Of a stretch of DNA of 39,938 nucleotides, positions 15,736-23,034 are shown piece by piece. The stretch comes from Chloroflexota bacterium. GTDB taxonomy: Bacteria; Chloroflexota; Dormibacteria; Dormibacterales; Dormibacteraceae. The stretch's first letter is position 1, and every line of letters starts with the position of its first letter. The stretch spans positions 1 to 39,938 of the forward strand of contig VBHA01000040.1 in NCBI GenBank assembly GCA_005889495.1, read 5' to 3'. The position numbers and the translations under genes are program-made. The notes beneath the pieces were generated by a model. It ran no database searches. It had not been told where the DNA came from and was given only the letters and a program-made list of their open reading frames with translations.

Positions 15736-16171
15736 GGGCACGCTGCACCGCTTCGGCCGGGGTGCTGACGACCTCGAGCCCGTGCACATCCCACGTGTCG
15801 AGTGCGAACACGGGACGGTCGAGCCTGCGCGCCAGGGCGATCTCGCTCAGCGTCCCCCATCCATGTCCGATCGCGATCACGCTGTCGGCCGCGGTCACGA
15901 TCACGGCGTTGCGAGCCTGGCCGAGCCCGGTCGCGATCGCGATGCTGAGGTGCGGGTTAACGTCCGCCCGGTCCGAGTCGGGCAGGATGCCGACCACGGT
16001 GCCGCCTTCGCCCGCGGCGCCTTCGCTGGCTGCGGCCATCACGCCTCCGAAGCCACCGTTGAGGACGACCGCGCCGTTCTTCGCCAGGAGCCTGCCGACC
16101 TCTCGCGCCACCTCGAGCTGTGCGGGGGTCGCATCAGAGGCTCCGCACACGGCTACGTAACGACGGGGCAT
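15722..16171 (-). CDS. TIGR00725-like SLOG/LOG family Rossmann protein
   Basis: A 149-residue single-domain protein of the LOG-related family (TIGR00725 type). The start is YVAVCGASDATPAQLEVA, the nucleotide-binding Gly loops are LNGGFGGVMAAASEGA and VVGILPDSD, and IGHGWGTLSEIALA corresponds to the GGxGTxxE signature of cytokinin-activating LOG enzymes. GTLSE is conserved but the first Gly pair reads GHGWG. Such proteins probably bind nucleotides or nucleotide sugars; the substrate is unknown. A TTG nine bases upstream (16180) is an alternative start, but ATG 16171 fits the fold better. It heads the galactose operon here, so a role in nucleotide-sugar metabolism is plausible but unproven. Confidence 0.8.
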   Translation of the reverse strand: MPRRYVAVCGASDATPAQLEVAREVGRLLAKNGAVVLNGGFGGVMAAASEGAAGEGGTVVGILPDSDRADVNPHLSIAIATGLGQARNAVIVTAADSVIAIGHGWGTLSEIALARRLDRPVFALDTWDVHGLEVVSTPAEAVQRALEAN

Positions 16172-16199
16172 GAGAGGCAAGTCTATTCGGTACTATTTC

Positions 16200-16413
16200 C
16201 TGCGAAGTTCAACGCCCGTGGGGCAAGGAGGTGAGGCGAAGCTTGGATAAACCGAGTCGCGGTGCCAGCCGCCTCGTTTGCCAGCCAGGAGTTCGGGAGG
16301 ACGAAACCCTCTAGGGCTTCTGATCCGCTACTCGACTCCTGGAGTCGGAGGCGGTAGCACTGCGAACGTAGAGACAGCGTGAGGGCCGGTGACGAACCGG
16401 CCCTCAGTTTTTT
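16200..16413 (+). ncRNA. Candidate structured RNA (rod-like) ending in an intrinsic terminator
   Basis: The space between the divergent LOG-like and thioesterase genes holds no credible ORF but folds strongly on the plus strand. Three nested helices form a rod: 16258-16264 with 16358-16364 (CGCGGTG/CACTGCG, 7 bp), 16268-16275 with 16348-16355 (CCGCCTC/GAGGCGG plus a wobble), and 16285-16292 with 16335-16342 (CCAGGAGT/ACTCCTGG, 8 bp). A terminal loop of 42 bases follows. A smaller hairpin precedes the rod (about 16236-16260), and a perfect terminator follows. A weak -10-like TACTAT lies at 16191. It could be a free small RNA such as a 6S-like rod, or an attenuating leader of the thioesterase gene. 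I matched no known riboswitch. Confidence 0.5.
16381..16413 (+). terminator. Rho-independent terminator
   Basis: Perfect 10-bp stem GAGGGCCGGT/ACCGGCCCTC (16381-16390 and 16396-16405) with a 5-base loop, followed after AG by six T (16408-16413). No T-run exists on the other strand, so it acts on plus-strand transcripts. It lies 22 bases before the GTG of the thioesterase gene, so it ends either the small RNA or a regulated leader. Confidence 0.88.
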
Positions 16414-16435
16414 CTCCTCACTAGGATTCACATTC

Positions 16436-16900
16436 GTGGCCGAGGACTTCTCCGCGCGGCTCAACGAGATGCCCGAAGGCTGGCTGCAGGCGATGGGCGT
16501 CACCATCACCCACGCGACGAAGGACGAGGTGCGCGCGGAGCTGGTCACCGGCCCCGAGCACATGCAGGGTTACGGCATCGTCCACGGCGGCGTGCACTGC
16601 GGGCTCATCGAATCGCTCGCTTCGATCGGCGCCGCGCTGTTCGCTCTGCCCCAAGGCAGGCACGTGGTCGGACTGGAGAACAACACGAGCTTCATCCGCG
16701 CGGTCCGGATTGGCGTGAAGCTTCGCGCGATCTCGACGCCGATCACGCGCGGCCAGCGCACGCAGGTGTGGGAGGCGCGCGTGATCGATGAGGAGGACCG
16801 GGTCGTCGCCACCGGCCGCGTCCGCCTGCTCTGCCTGGAGCCCGAGCAAGCCCTAGCCGGCGAGCAGGTGAAGGGCGTTCTCCACCCGCGGCAGACCTAG
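16436..16900 (+). CDS. PaaI-type hotdog thioesterase
   Basis: A 154-residue single hotdog-domain acyl-CoA thioesterase of the 4HBT/PaaI family that hydrolyses acyl- or aryl-CoA in the cytoplasm. The signature HMQGYGIVHGGVHCGLIES (around residues 42-60) carries the HGG loop, followed by GLENNTSFIRAVRIG and the strand WEARVIDEEDRVVATGRVRL. GTG 16436 is used because the frame before it runs through the terminator hairpin; AGGA lies about nine bases upstream. The substrate is unknown; two acyl-CoA ligases occur later in the window but are not linked to it. Confidence 0.85.
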   Translation: MAEDFSARLNEMPEGWLQAMGVTITHATKDEVRAELVTGPEHMQGYGIVHGGVHCGLIESLASIGAALFALPQGRHVVGLENNTSFIRAVRIGVKLRAISTPITRGQRTQVWEARVIDEEDRVVATGRVRLLCLEPEQALAGEQVKGVLHPRQT

Positions 16901-16918
16901 CCTAGACTGTCCGCCAAC

Positions 16919-17725
16919 GTGGCTCGATCAGGGGCAGCGCTGCAGGCGACGCCTGATGAAGTCACCTCCGCTTTTGCCGAGGACGGACGGATCCTGGCGG
17001 CCGCGCTCGGCGCGCGGGCCATGACCAGGACCTTGGGCCACGCGTCCCTCATGATCACAGGCGTTCCCATCCCAACCCTGAACGGGGTGGTCACGTTGCG
17101 GCCCTCGGTCAAGGCGGCCGACGCCGGCAAGCTCCTCGAGGTCATGGAGCGCAAGCACATCCCGCACTCGATCCAGATCCGGCCGGGGTGCGGAAGCGAG
17201 CTGGTCGAGCTGGCCGCGAGCCGGGGCCTGGTCGAGGACGAGCCTGTGCCGCTGATGGTGATGCAGCCGGCCGCCGACCGGCTCGGCGAGGTGGCCCGGC
17301 ATCCCGACCTCTCGATCCGGGTGCTGGCTCCCGATGAAGCATCTGTCCATGTCGCGATCGGCGCCGAGGGTTTTGGGGCGCCTGTCGAGCTGTTCGAGGC
17401 GCTGGTCACACCGCGCGTGCTCGCCCATCCCGCCTTCCGCGCCTACGTCGGCACGGTCGACGGCGAGCCGGTGACGACCGCGCTGGCGCTCGCGCACGGC
17501 GACCACGTCGGCATCTTCGATGTCGCGACCCCGCCGCGACACCGGGGTCGCGGCTACGGCGCCGCCGTCACCGCGCGGGCGGCCCTCGACGGTTTCGAAG
17601 CGGGTGCATCCTTCGCCTATCTGCAGTCTTCGCCCGCGGGGTTTGGCATCTACGAGCGGCTCGGTTTTCGGACGCTGGAGACGTGGACGGTGTGGGTCAC
17701 CCCGGGCGCCCCGTCACATAGCTGA
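16919..17725 (+). CDS. GNAT-family acetyltransferase with an N-terminal extension
   Basis: 268 residues. The C-terminal ~130 residues form a GNAT domain with the acetyl-CoA loop DVATPPRHRGRGYGAAVTARA and the end PAGFGIYERLGFRTLETW. The N-terminal half (LGHASLMITGVPIPTLNGVV, then a block around PHSIQIRPGCGSELVELAA) resembles a degenerate first GNAT-like domain, as in proteins with tandem GNAT folds. The acceptor substrate is unknown. GTG 16919 is the first start after the thioesterase gene, 18 bp away, and probably in the same transcript. Its last 29 bases overlap the convergent spermidine-synthase-like gene. Confidence 0.83.
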   Translation: MARSGAALQATPDEVTSAFAEDGRILAAALGARAMTRTLGHASLMITGVPIPTLNGVVTLRPSVKAADAGKLLEVMERKHIPHSIQIRPGCGSELVELAASRGLVEDEPVPLMVMQPAADRLGEVARHPDLSIRVLAPDEASVHVAIGAEGFGAPVELFEALVTPRVLAHPAFRAYVGTVDGEPVTTALALAHGDHVGIFDVATPPRHRGRGYGAAVTARAALDGFEAGASFAYLQSSPAGFGIYERLGFRTLETWTVWVTPGAPSHS

Positions 17726-19262
17726 AGATGATCTCGTCGATGAGGCGCTCCACCGGCGCCAGGTCGTCGGTGAAGACCTGGTCGTGGTAAGGCGAGACAC
17801 GTAGCCGGCCCTCGCTGAGAACGCTCACAGCCACGTCCTGCGCGACCGGCTCGCTCACAAGGCGGAGGTTGTGCTCCACGTCCTGGAGCGTGACTGGCTC
17901 GGTCGTGCCGTAAATGAGCGTGTTGTTGAAAGCCGGCACGTCGACCAGGAAGACGGTCGAATAGACCGCGGCCATCGTGCTCGCGATCGCGTCGACGAGC
18001 CTGTAGTCGCTCGCCGTCCGTCCCGCGTTCACGACGGCGACTCCGCCGGGACGCAGGTGGTCACGGACCTCGCTGAAAAATTCGCGGGTGGTGAGGTGAA
18101 ACGGGATGTACGGCTGCCGGTAGGCGTCCATGACGACCACGTCATACCGGGCGGCCTGCGTGTCGACCCAGTAGCGCGCGTCGGCCACGACCGCGTGCAC
18201 GTTGGGCTCGTCCAGGTGAAAGTACCGATGGGCCACGTCGACGATGTCCGGGTCGATCTCGACGCCCGTGATCTGAACCCCCGTGCCGTAAGCGGCCGTG
18301 TACTGGCGCGCCGCCGTCCCGCCGGCGAGGCCGAGGATCGCGACGTCCGCTGGCCGTGGCTCGGACGCCTGCGCGGGGCGAAACGAGTCCGCGATCAGCA
18401 TGTAGTCCCACGGCCCGCCGGTGAGCAGGCTGCTCGTGTCGTAGATCGAGTGGATCGCCTCGCCCTCGTTGAGGATCAGCTCCGTCCTGGTGCCGTCCTG
18501 CACGACCTGGATGTACCCGTAAGCGGATTCCTTCTCGTACACGAGCCGGCCGACCTGTGGGGGCTTGATGCCTGAGGGCAGGAAGATCCACGCGAGGATG
18601 ACGGCCGCGGCGAAAGCCGCGTAGAAGCGGCGCCTGGGCCACGGCCACAGGCCCAGCACCGAAACCGCGACTAGCACGAGCCCGAATCCCTCGAGCGTCG
18701 GCCGCGTGCCGAACGTCGGGATGAACCAGAAGACAGGGAGGAAGGTGCCCAGGATGCTGCCCGCGGTCGACAGCGCGTAGACGCGGCCCGCGGTGTTGCC
18801 GCCGGTCTCCACGTCGCGAAGCAGCAGCCTGATCGCGAACGGGCTGACACAGCCCAGGAGCACGACCGGTGCGGCGAACAGGATCACGACCGCGAACAAG
18901 GTGCCTGCGACCAGGCCCACGCTCAGCTCCTTGAACCCCTGCTGGGAGATGAGCAGGATCGGGTAGCTGACCAGCGGGATGATGCCGATCCACAGCCCCG
19001 CCCACGCCGTGATCTGATACAGGACCTCCTCGCGCGGATGGCGGTCGGCAAGGCGGCCGCCGATCACGTAGCCGGCCGAGAGGTAGATCAGGATCAGGCC
19101 GATCAGCACGCCCCACACGTAGAGGCTGGTGCCGAAGTAAGGGGCGAGCAGGCGAGACGCGCCGAACTCGACACCAAGCGACGCCATGCCCGAGATGAAG
19201 ACGAGCGGCAGGAGGAGGCGCCGGCTCGCGAGCGTGGTCAGCTGGGTTGCTCCGCCGCCCAC
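17697..19262 (-). CDS. Membrane-fused spermidine synthase-like protein
   Basis: 521 residues. The N-terminal ~230 residues are a membrane domain with about seven to eight hydrophobic helices (from LLLPLVFISGMASLGVEFGA onward). The rest is a spermidine-synthase-type Rossmann methyltransferase fold: YIQVVQDGTRTELILNEGE, VAILGLAGGTAARQYTAAYG, GVEIDPDIVDVAHRYF, VVMDAYRQPYIPFHLTTREF. Enzymes of this fusion type are widespread and their products are mostly unproven, so a polyamine role is only an inference. GTG 19262 lies inside the end of the dnaJ-like gene (25-bp overlap), so the two are probably co-transcribed. Confidence 0.85.
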   Translation of the reverse strand: MGGGATQLTTLASRRLLLPLVFISGMASLGVEFGASRLLAPYFGTSLYVWGVLIGLILIYLSAGYVIGGRLADRHPREEVLYQITAWAGLWIGIIPLVSYPILLISQQGFKELSVGLVAGTLFAVVILFAAPVVLLGCVSPFAIRLLLRDVETGGNTAGRVYALSTAGSILGTFLPVFWFIPTFGTRPTLEGFGLVLVAVSVLGLWPWPRRRFYAAFAAAVILAWIFLPSGIKPPQVGRLVYEKESAYGYIQVVQDGTRTELILNEGEAIHSIYDTSSLLTGGPWDYMLIADSFRPAQASEPRPADVAILGLAGGTAARQYTAAYGTGVQITGVEIDPDIVDVAHRYFHLDEPNVHAVVADARYWVDTQAARYDVVVMDAYRQPYIPFHLTTREFFSEVRDHLRPGGVAVVNAGRTASDYRLVDAIASTMAAVYSTVFLVDVPAFNNTLIYGTTEPVTLQDVEHNLRLVSEPVAQDVAVSVLSEGRLRVSPYHDQVFTDDLAPVERLIDEIIFSYVTGRPG

Positions 19263-20024
19263 TTGCGTGTCCGTTCGTCCATCGGGACGGGGAGCTGGAC
19301 GCGCACCTCCGCGTACATGTCTCCGGGCGGGCCGCCCTTCGGGTCGGGCATACCGAGGCCGCGGAGGCGGATCTTGGTCCCGTTCTGCGTCTCGGCCGGC
19401 ACGTTGAACTTCACCTGGCCGCCCTTCAGAGTCGGCGCCGCGACCTCGCCGCCGCGCAGCGCCACCTGAAGGGGCACGGGCACTGCCACCCTGACGTCCT
19501 GGCCCTCGCGCGTGAACACGGGGTCGGGCGCGAGCTGAACGGTGGCGCGAAGACCTGGCACGCGGAGCACGGTGCCTTCCTTCACGCCTGCGGGGACTTT
19601 GACCTCCACGCGCCGACCGCCCGGGAGCTCCACGGTCCGGCTCGTGCCTCGGTAGGCCTCGGCCAGGCTGACTGTGATGGGCGCCTCCACGTCGATGACT
19701 TGCTGGCGGGCGCGGCCGCGAGTCCCGCCGCCGAAGATCGAGCCGAATATGTCGCCGAAGCCGCCGCCCTCGCCGAAAAGGTCCTCCATGTCCTCGGGCG
19801 TGACGGTCCGGTACTCCACTCGGGGGCCGGCATTCGTGCGGAACCCGCCACCGCGCGGGCCCGCGCCCGGCTGCACCCCGGCGGCCTGGGCCGACGCCCA
19901 GTTGTCGCCGAACTCGTCGTAGAGCTTCCGCTTCTTGGTGTCCGAGAGCACCTCATGGGCCTCGGATCTGGGACGCCGTCCGCGGCACGCCCAGCACTTC
20001 GTAGTAGTCCTTGGTCTTAGGCAC
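19238..20024 (-). pseudogene. DnaJ/CbpA-type co-chaperone, J domain interrupted
   Basis: Hsp40 of the zinc-less CbpA/DnaJ type that stimulates DnaK. From GTG 20024 the J domain begins correctly (TKDYYEVLGVPRTASQ) but meets a stop a few codons later. One base shift at 19967 restores SEAHEVLSDTKKRKLYDEFG, the end of the J domain. Roughly 35-40 residues, including helix II and the HPD motif needed to stimulate DnaK, are missing. After this come the G/F-rich segment (GGGFGDIFGSIFGGGTRGR) and both C-terminal peptide-binding beta domains, intact to the stop at 19238. A gene caller would report only the second part. It starts one base after the tandem GNAT gene stop. Confidence 0.8.
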
Positions 20025-20025
20025 C

Positions 20026-20985
20026 TCAGGTTCTTACCCGTTTGTGGTGCTCGACCCAACCCGGCTGGAGGACGTAGCCGAGGGCCTCGTTGATGTGCAG
20101 CATCGGCGCGTTCTTCGAGTCGTTGTCGGTCCGGACGACCGGGATGCCGAGGTCGGCGGCCTGGGCCAGGCTCTGCAGCTTGACCGCGCGCGCGATCCCG
20201 CGCCCACGATATTCGCGGTCGGCGCACGTGTAGCCGGTCCATACCGTGCCCCGCACGGGAGGGAACCTGAGGAAGCTCATCGCCACGGCGCGATCGCCAT
20301 CGACCGCGATCCACAAACGGTCCAGCCGGCGGTCCGGCGCATGGAATCGCCTCATGAAGTCCTCGAACGTCTGGGGCACGATGGGCAGCGTATGCGGCAC
20401 GTCCTGGACAGTCACCTGATTCAGCCCGAAGAGCTTCTCGTACTTCCGCGGATCGTCCCAATCCGCCGCGGTCATTATTCGGATTCCCGCGCCGTCCATC
20501 TTCTCGCGGGCGGCAGCCGCATCCTCGCGCAGACGGCCGGCGTGCTCGGTAAGGTCGAGCTCCCACACCTTCTCGCCTCGCTCGCGCTGGTAGCCCAGCG
20601 AGCCGAGCGCCTCGAGCATCTCCGGCTCGTCCTCGCCGCAGTAGGCGAGGAGCAGCTGCGAACCCTGGTCAGTGGCCGCGTCCCCGATCCACGACCACAT
20701 GGACGTCAGGCGGTCGAGCTCGAGGTGGGAGCGGTCGAGCCATACCTCGACCTCGCAGTGGCGTACCGGGAGCTTGTTCCACGGCGCATGGATCCACGCC
20801 AGGAACGCGACGGGCGTGCCGCCGATCTCCGCGATGAAGCGTCCTACCTCGTAACCCTTTCGCGGGGTCTCCCAGAGGAAGCGGGTCATCACCGGGTCGT
20901 GAGGCATGGCCGGATAGGAAGCGGTCATGAGGTCCGCCGCGAGAGGCGCGTCGTCGAGCGTCGCCGGCCGGTAGGTCATGGCCAT
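20026..20985 (-). CDS. Tandem GNAT-domain acetyltransferase
   Basis: 319 residues with two GNAT folds. The first runs from TYRPATLDDAPLAADLM to about 150 and lacks a clear acetyl-CoA loop. The second contains VWTGYTCADREYRGRGIARA, a good Q/RxxGxG acetyl-CoA loop, followed by TDNDSKNAPMLHINEALGY, typical of mycothiol-synthase-like and related tandem GNATs. The substrate is unknown. Two ATG codons (20985, 20979) could serve as start. It lies 12 bp downstream of the phosphoesterase gene and one base upstream of the dnaJ-like gene, as part of a four-gene minus-strand run. Confidence 0.85.
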   Translation of the reverse strand: MAMTYRPATLDDAPLAADLMTASYPAMPHDPVMTRFLWETPRKGYEVGRFIAEIGGTPVAFLAWIHAPWNKLPVRHCEVEVWLDRSHLELDRLTSMWSWIGDAATDQGSQLLLAYCGEDEPEMLEALGSLGYQRERGEKVWELDLTEHAGRLREDAAAAREKMDGAGIRIMTAADWDDPRKYEKLFGLNQVTVQDVPHTLPIVPQTFEDFMRRFHAPDRRLDRLWIAVDGDRAVAMSFLRFPPVRGTVWTGYTCADREYRGRGIARAVKLQSLAQAADLGIPVVRTDNDSKNAPMLHINEALGYVLQPGWVEHHKRVRT

Positions 20986-20996
20986 GAATGGAGAAT

Positions 20997-21620
20997 CTAC
21001 AGCCCGATGATTCGAGGCATGATGCCGTCCGCGTCGATCACGAGGACGCCGACCGTCGGGGCTTCATAGCGGACCAGGTGCCTGGCGACCTGGAGCCAGC
21101 ACCACTCGAACCATCCGGGCTTTTGCTTCAGCCGCCGCCTGGCGCTTACCGGGTTCCACTGGTGCACGCCGCCCGGGTTGAACAGCAGCGCACCGTCGAC
21201 CCTCTGGATGTCGGGGCGGTGGGTGTGCCCGTAGACGATCACGTCGGCGTCCGGAAACCTGCGCCGGAGGCTGCGAGGCAAGCCACCGTGCGGACGGAAG
21301 AAACCCAGGCTCAGCGTCCACAACAGCGTCTGCGGCTCCTCGATCCAGCGTGAGCGGTTGCCGTGCACCAGCACGATGCGCACGCCTTCGACCGTGAGCT
21401 CGCGCGTGGCTGCCAGGTCTCCGAGGTCGCGGTCGTGGTCTCCCCGGACGGCGTGGACCGGCGCGATCTGCGACAGCTCCTCCAGCGTCGAGCGGCCGTC
21501 CACGTCCCCGGCGTGAAGGATGAGCTGGGCGTTTCTGAAGGCCACGGGGACGCGGGCCGGGAGCCGCTCCAGGAACTCGGGGCAGTGCGTGTCGGCGATG
21601 ACTCCGACCGTGGTGGTCAC
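20997..21620 (-). CDS. Calcineurin-like metallophosphoesterase (YfcE/MJ0936 type)
   Basis: 207-residue phosphodiesterase with the full dinuclear metal signature: VIADTHCPEF (DxH), LHAGDVDG (GDxxx), VRGDHDRDL (GDHD in place of GNHD), VLVHGNR, and VIVYGHTHRPD (GHTH) ending in FNPGGV. It is slightly longer than typical YfcE (about 160-185) because of a Trp/Arg-rich insertion (SRWIEEPQTLLWTL) and a C-terminal extension. Proteins of this group cleave phosphodiesters and cyclic nucleotides in vitro; the natural substrate is unknown. First gene of its run, divergent from the DUF4097 operon with 86 bp between. Confidence 0.87.
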   Translation of the reverse strand: MTTTVGVIADTHCPEFLERLPARVPVAFRNAQLILHAGDVDGRSTLEELSQIAPVHAVRGDHDRDLGDLAATRELTVEGVRIVLVHGNRSRWIEEPQTLLWTLSLGFFRPHGGLPRSLRRRFPDADVIVYGHTHRPDIQRVDGALLFNPGGVHQWNPVSARRRLKQKPGWFEWCWLQVARHLVRYEAPTVGVLVIDADGIMPRIIGL

Positions 21621-21669
21621 CGCCGGCTAGCTTATCCCGAGTTCAGAGCTTACGTTTTTGGTCGCCGAC

Positions 21670-21699
21670 TTGACAAATTAGCAAGGCATGGCTTCTAAT
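21670..21699 (+). promoter_or_regulatory. Sigma70-type promoter for the DUF4097/DUF2089 operon, probably giving a leaderless mRNA
   Basis: Perfect -35 TTGACA (21670-21675), an 18-base spacer, and -10 TCTAAT (21694-21699, five of six to TATAAT). Transcription should start about seven bases later, at 21706-21707, which coincides with the GTG start codon at 21707. There is no room for a Shine-Dalgarno site. This is the clearest promoter in the window. Confidence 0.8.
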
Positions 21700-21706
21700 T
21701 AGTGGC

Positions 21707-22456
21707 GTGAGAGACCCACGGCGCGAAATCTTGAGCCAGGTGGCCGCCGGGACGATCTCGGCCGAGGAAGGAGCCGCCCGCCTGGAAGCCCTCGAATCGG
21801 CCCCCCCAGCGCCGGCCCTGCCCGCGGAGGCGCCCACGCCCTCGCCGGCCAACGCGGTCACGCGGGTCAGGGTCACCTCGCGCTTTGGGAACGCAGAGAT
21901 AATCGGCGACCCAACGATCGCCACGGCAGTTGCCGACGGGCCCCACAAGGCCCGCCAGGAAGGGGACACGATGGTCATCGACCAGTCCCTGCTAGGCGAT
22001 GACAGCACCTTCGAGTTCAACCGGCCTTACGCCCGCGTGAGCATCCCTGGGTTCGACTTCCACCGCAAACTCGTCGTCCGCATGAACCCGGCCCTGGCGC
22101 TCCACAGCTCGGTGCAGGCAGGAAACGTCCGCATCCAGGGGGTCAAGGGCCCGATCACCAGCGACGTGCAGGCCGGCAACTCGCTGGTCGACGGCTTCGC
22201 CGGCCCGCTGAACCTCTCCGTGGCCGCCGGAAACCTCGAAGCGAGAGGCCGGCTCGATGGAGGTGTGAGCTCGATCAAATGCCAGATGGGCGAGGTCAAG
22301 GTGCAGCTGGACAGGACCTCGAACGTTCGCATCACGGCCCGCACGACCATGGGCGACGTCAGGGTCGAGGGGGTCGAGGACCAGGTCGTCGGCAGTGGCT
22401 CCGGCAGCCTGGAGATCAACTGCACGATGGGCGACGTGAAGGTGAGCGTCGCGTGA
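21707..22456 (+). CDS. DUF4097/YvlB-like protein with N-terminal helical motif
   Basis: 249 residues, soluble by sequence with no transmembrane segment. The N-terminus (REILSQVAAGTISAEEGAARLEAL) is the short helical motif found in YvlB/LiaX-type envelope-stress proteins. A Pro/Ala linker follows. The remainder is a repetitive right-handed beta structure typical of DUF4097 (VQAGNVRIQGVKG, VQAGNSLVDGFAG, VAAGNLEARGRLDG, TTMGDVRVEGVED, CTMGDVKVSVA), with G-[ND]-[VL] turns about every 16-20 residues. The GTG start sits at the predicted transcription start. Its stop overlaps the DUF2089 start (TGATG). The family is linked to cell-envelope stress in Firmicutes; here that is inference. Confidence 0.8.
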   Translation: MRDPRREILSQVAAGTISAEEGAARLEALESAPPAPALPAEAPTPSPANAVTRVRVTSRFGNAEIIGDPTIATAVADGPHKARQEGDTMVIDQSLLGDDSTFEFNRPYARVSIPGFDFHRKLVVRMNPALALHSSVQAGNVRIQGVKGPITSDVQAGNSLVDGFAGPLNLSVAAGNLEARGRLDGGVSSIKCQMGEVKVQLDRTSNVRITARTTMGDVRVEGVEDQVVGSGSGSLEINCTMGDVKVSVA

Positions 22457-22836
22457 TGGCGCGCACCATGACGCGGCGCCCGCCATCGAACTGCCCGGTG
22501 TGCAATCACCGCCTCGCGACCACTCGCCTCTCGTGCCCCGAATGCAGCACCGAGCTGTCGGGCGCTTTCACGCAGTGCGAGTTCTGCGTCCTCACCGACG
22601 AGGACCGCGACGTGCTTCGTGTGTTCCTCGCCTCGCGCGGAAACATGAAAGACCTGGAGCGACACCTCGGGGTCAGCTACCCCACCGCCCGCGCTCGCTT
22701 CGACGCGTTGCTCGGCAAGCTCGGCATCGAACGCCCAGCCTCCCCCGCCCCGTCGCGGATCGAGCTGATGGAGCAGGTGGCCCGTGGAGAGATCGACATC
22801 GACGAGGCGCTCAAGCGCCTCAACTCAAATGGCTGA
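22456..22836 (+). CDS. DUF2089 zinc-ribbon/HTH protein (putative regulator)
   Basis: 126 residues. An N-terminal zinc ribbon (NCPVCNHRL, then LSCPECSTEL) is followed by FTQCEFCVL. Next comes a helix-turn-helix (FLASRGNMKDLERHLGVSYP, then TARARFDALL), characteristic of DUF2089. The C-terminus (RIELMEQVARGEIDIDEALKRL) repeats the helical motif at the start of the DUF4097 protein, suggesting the two interact or share a partner. It probably binds DNA and may regulate its own operon. ATG 22456 overlaps the previous stop. Confidence 0.85.
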   Translation: MARTMTRRPPSNCPVCNHRLATTRLSCPECSTELSGAFTQCEFCVLTDEDRDVLRVFLASRGNMKDLERHLGVSYPTARARFDALLGKLGIERPASPAPSRIELMEQVARGEIDIDEALKRLNSNG

Positions 22837-22848
22837 GGAGGTCTGCAG

Positions 22849-23034
22849 ATGATTCCCATGGAGCCCGGCCCGGAAGACTTCGCGAGGATGCTCGCTGAGC
22901 AGCGCGCCCGCATGGACGAGGCGCGGGCCATCGCGCACTACGCGCACTCGCGCAGCGGTCTGCTGACGAGATACCTGCGCCGCCTGGCGGACCGCGTCGA
23001 CCCCACCGGACGGCGGCGCCGCGAGCTTCGATGA
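22849..23034 (+). CDS. Small hypothetical protein between DUF2089 and the MFS gene
   Basis: 61 residues, very basic and helical. A Met-rich start (MIPMEPGPEDFARML) is followed by an amphipathic helix and an Arg-rich tail (RYLRRLADRVDPTGRRRREL). It has its own GGAGG about eight bases before ATG 22849, and its stop overlaps the MFS start (ATGA), so it is very likely translated. No homologue is recognised. The charge could suit nucleic-acid or membrane-surface binding. Confidence 0.7.
   Translation: MIPMEPGPEDFARMLAEQRARMDEARAIAHYAHSRSGLLTRYLRRLADRVDPTGRRRRELR

Noticed and set aside
16280-16300. B12-box-like GCCAGCCAGGAG suggesting a cobalamin riboswitch
   Set aside because: The rest of the cobalamin consensus is missing, and the box would lie in the middle of the RNA, with over 100 bases before the terminator.
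16180-16420. T-box-like TGGCACCGCG on the minus strand upstream of the galactose operon
   Set aside because: The core sequence matches, but the flanking antiterminator pairs cannot be formed around it, no stem I features or terminator on that strand are seen, and the operon is not an amino-acid or tRNA-synthetase operon. The plus-strand fold with a real terminator explains the region better.
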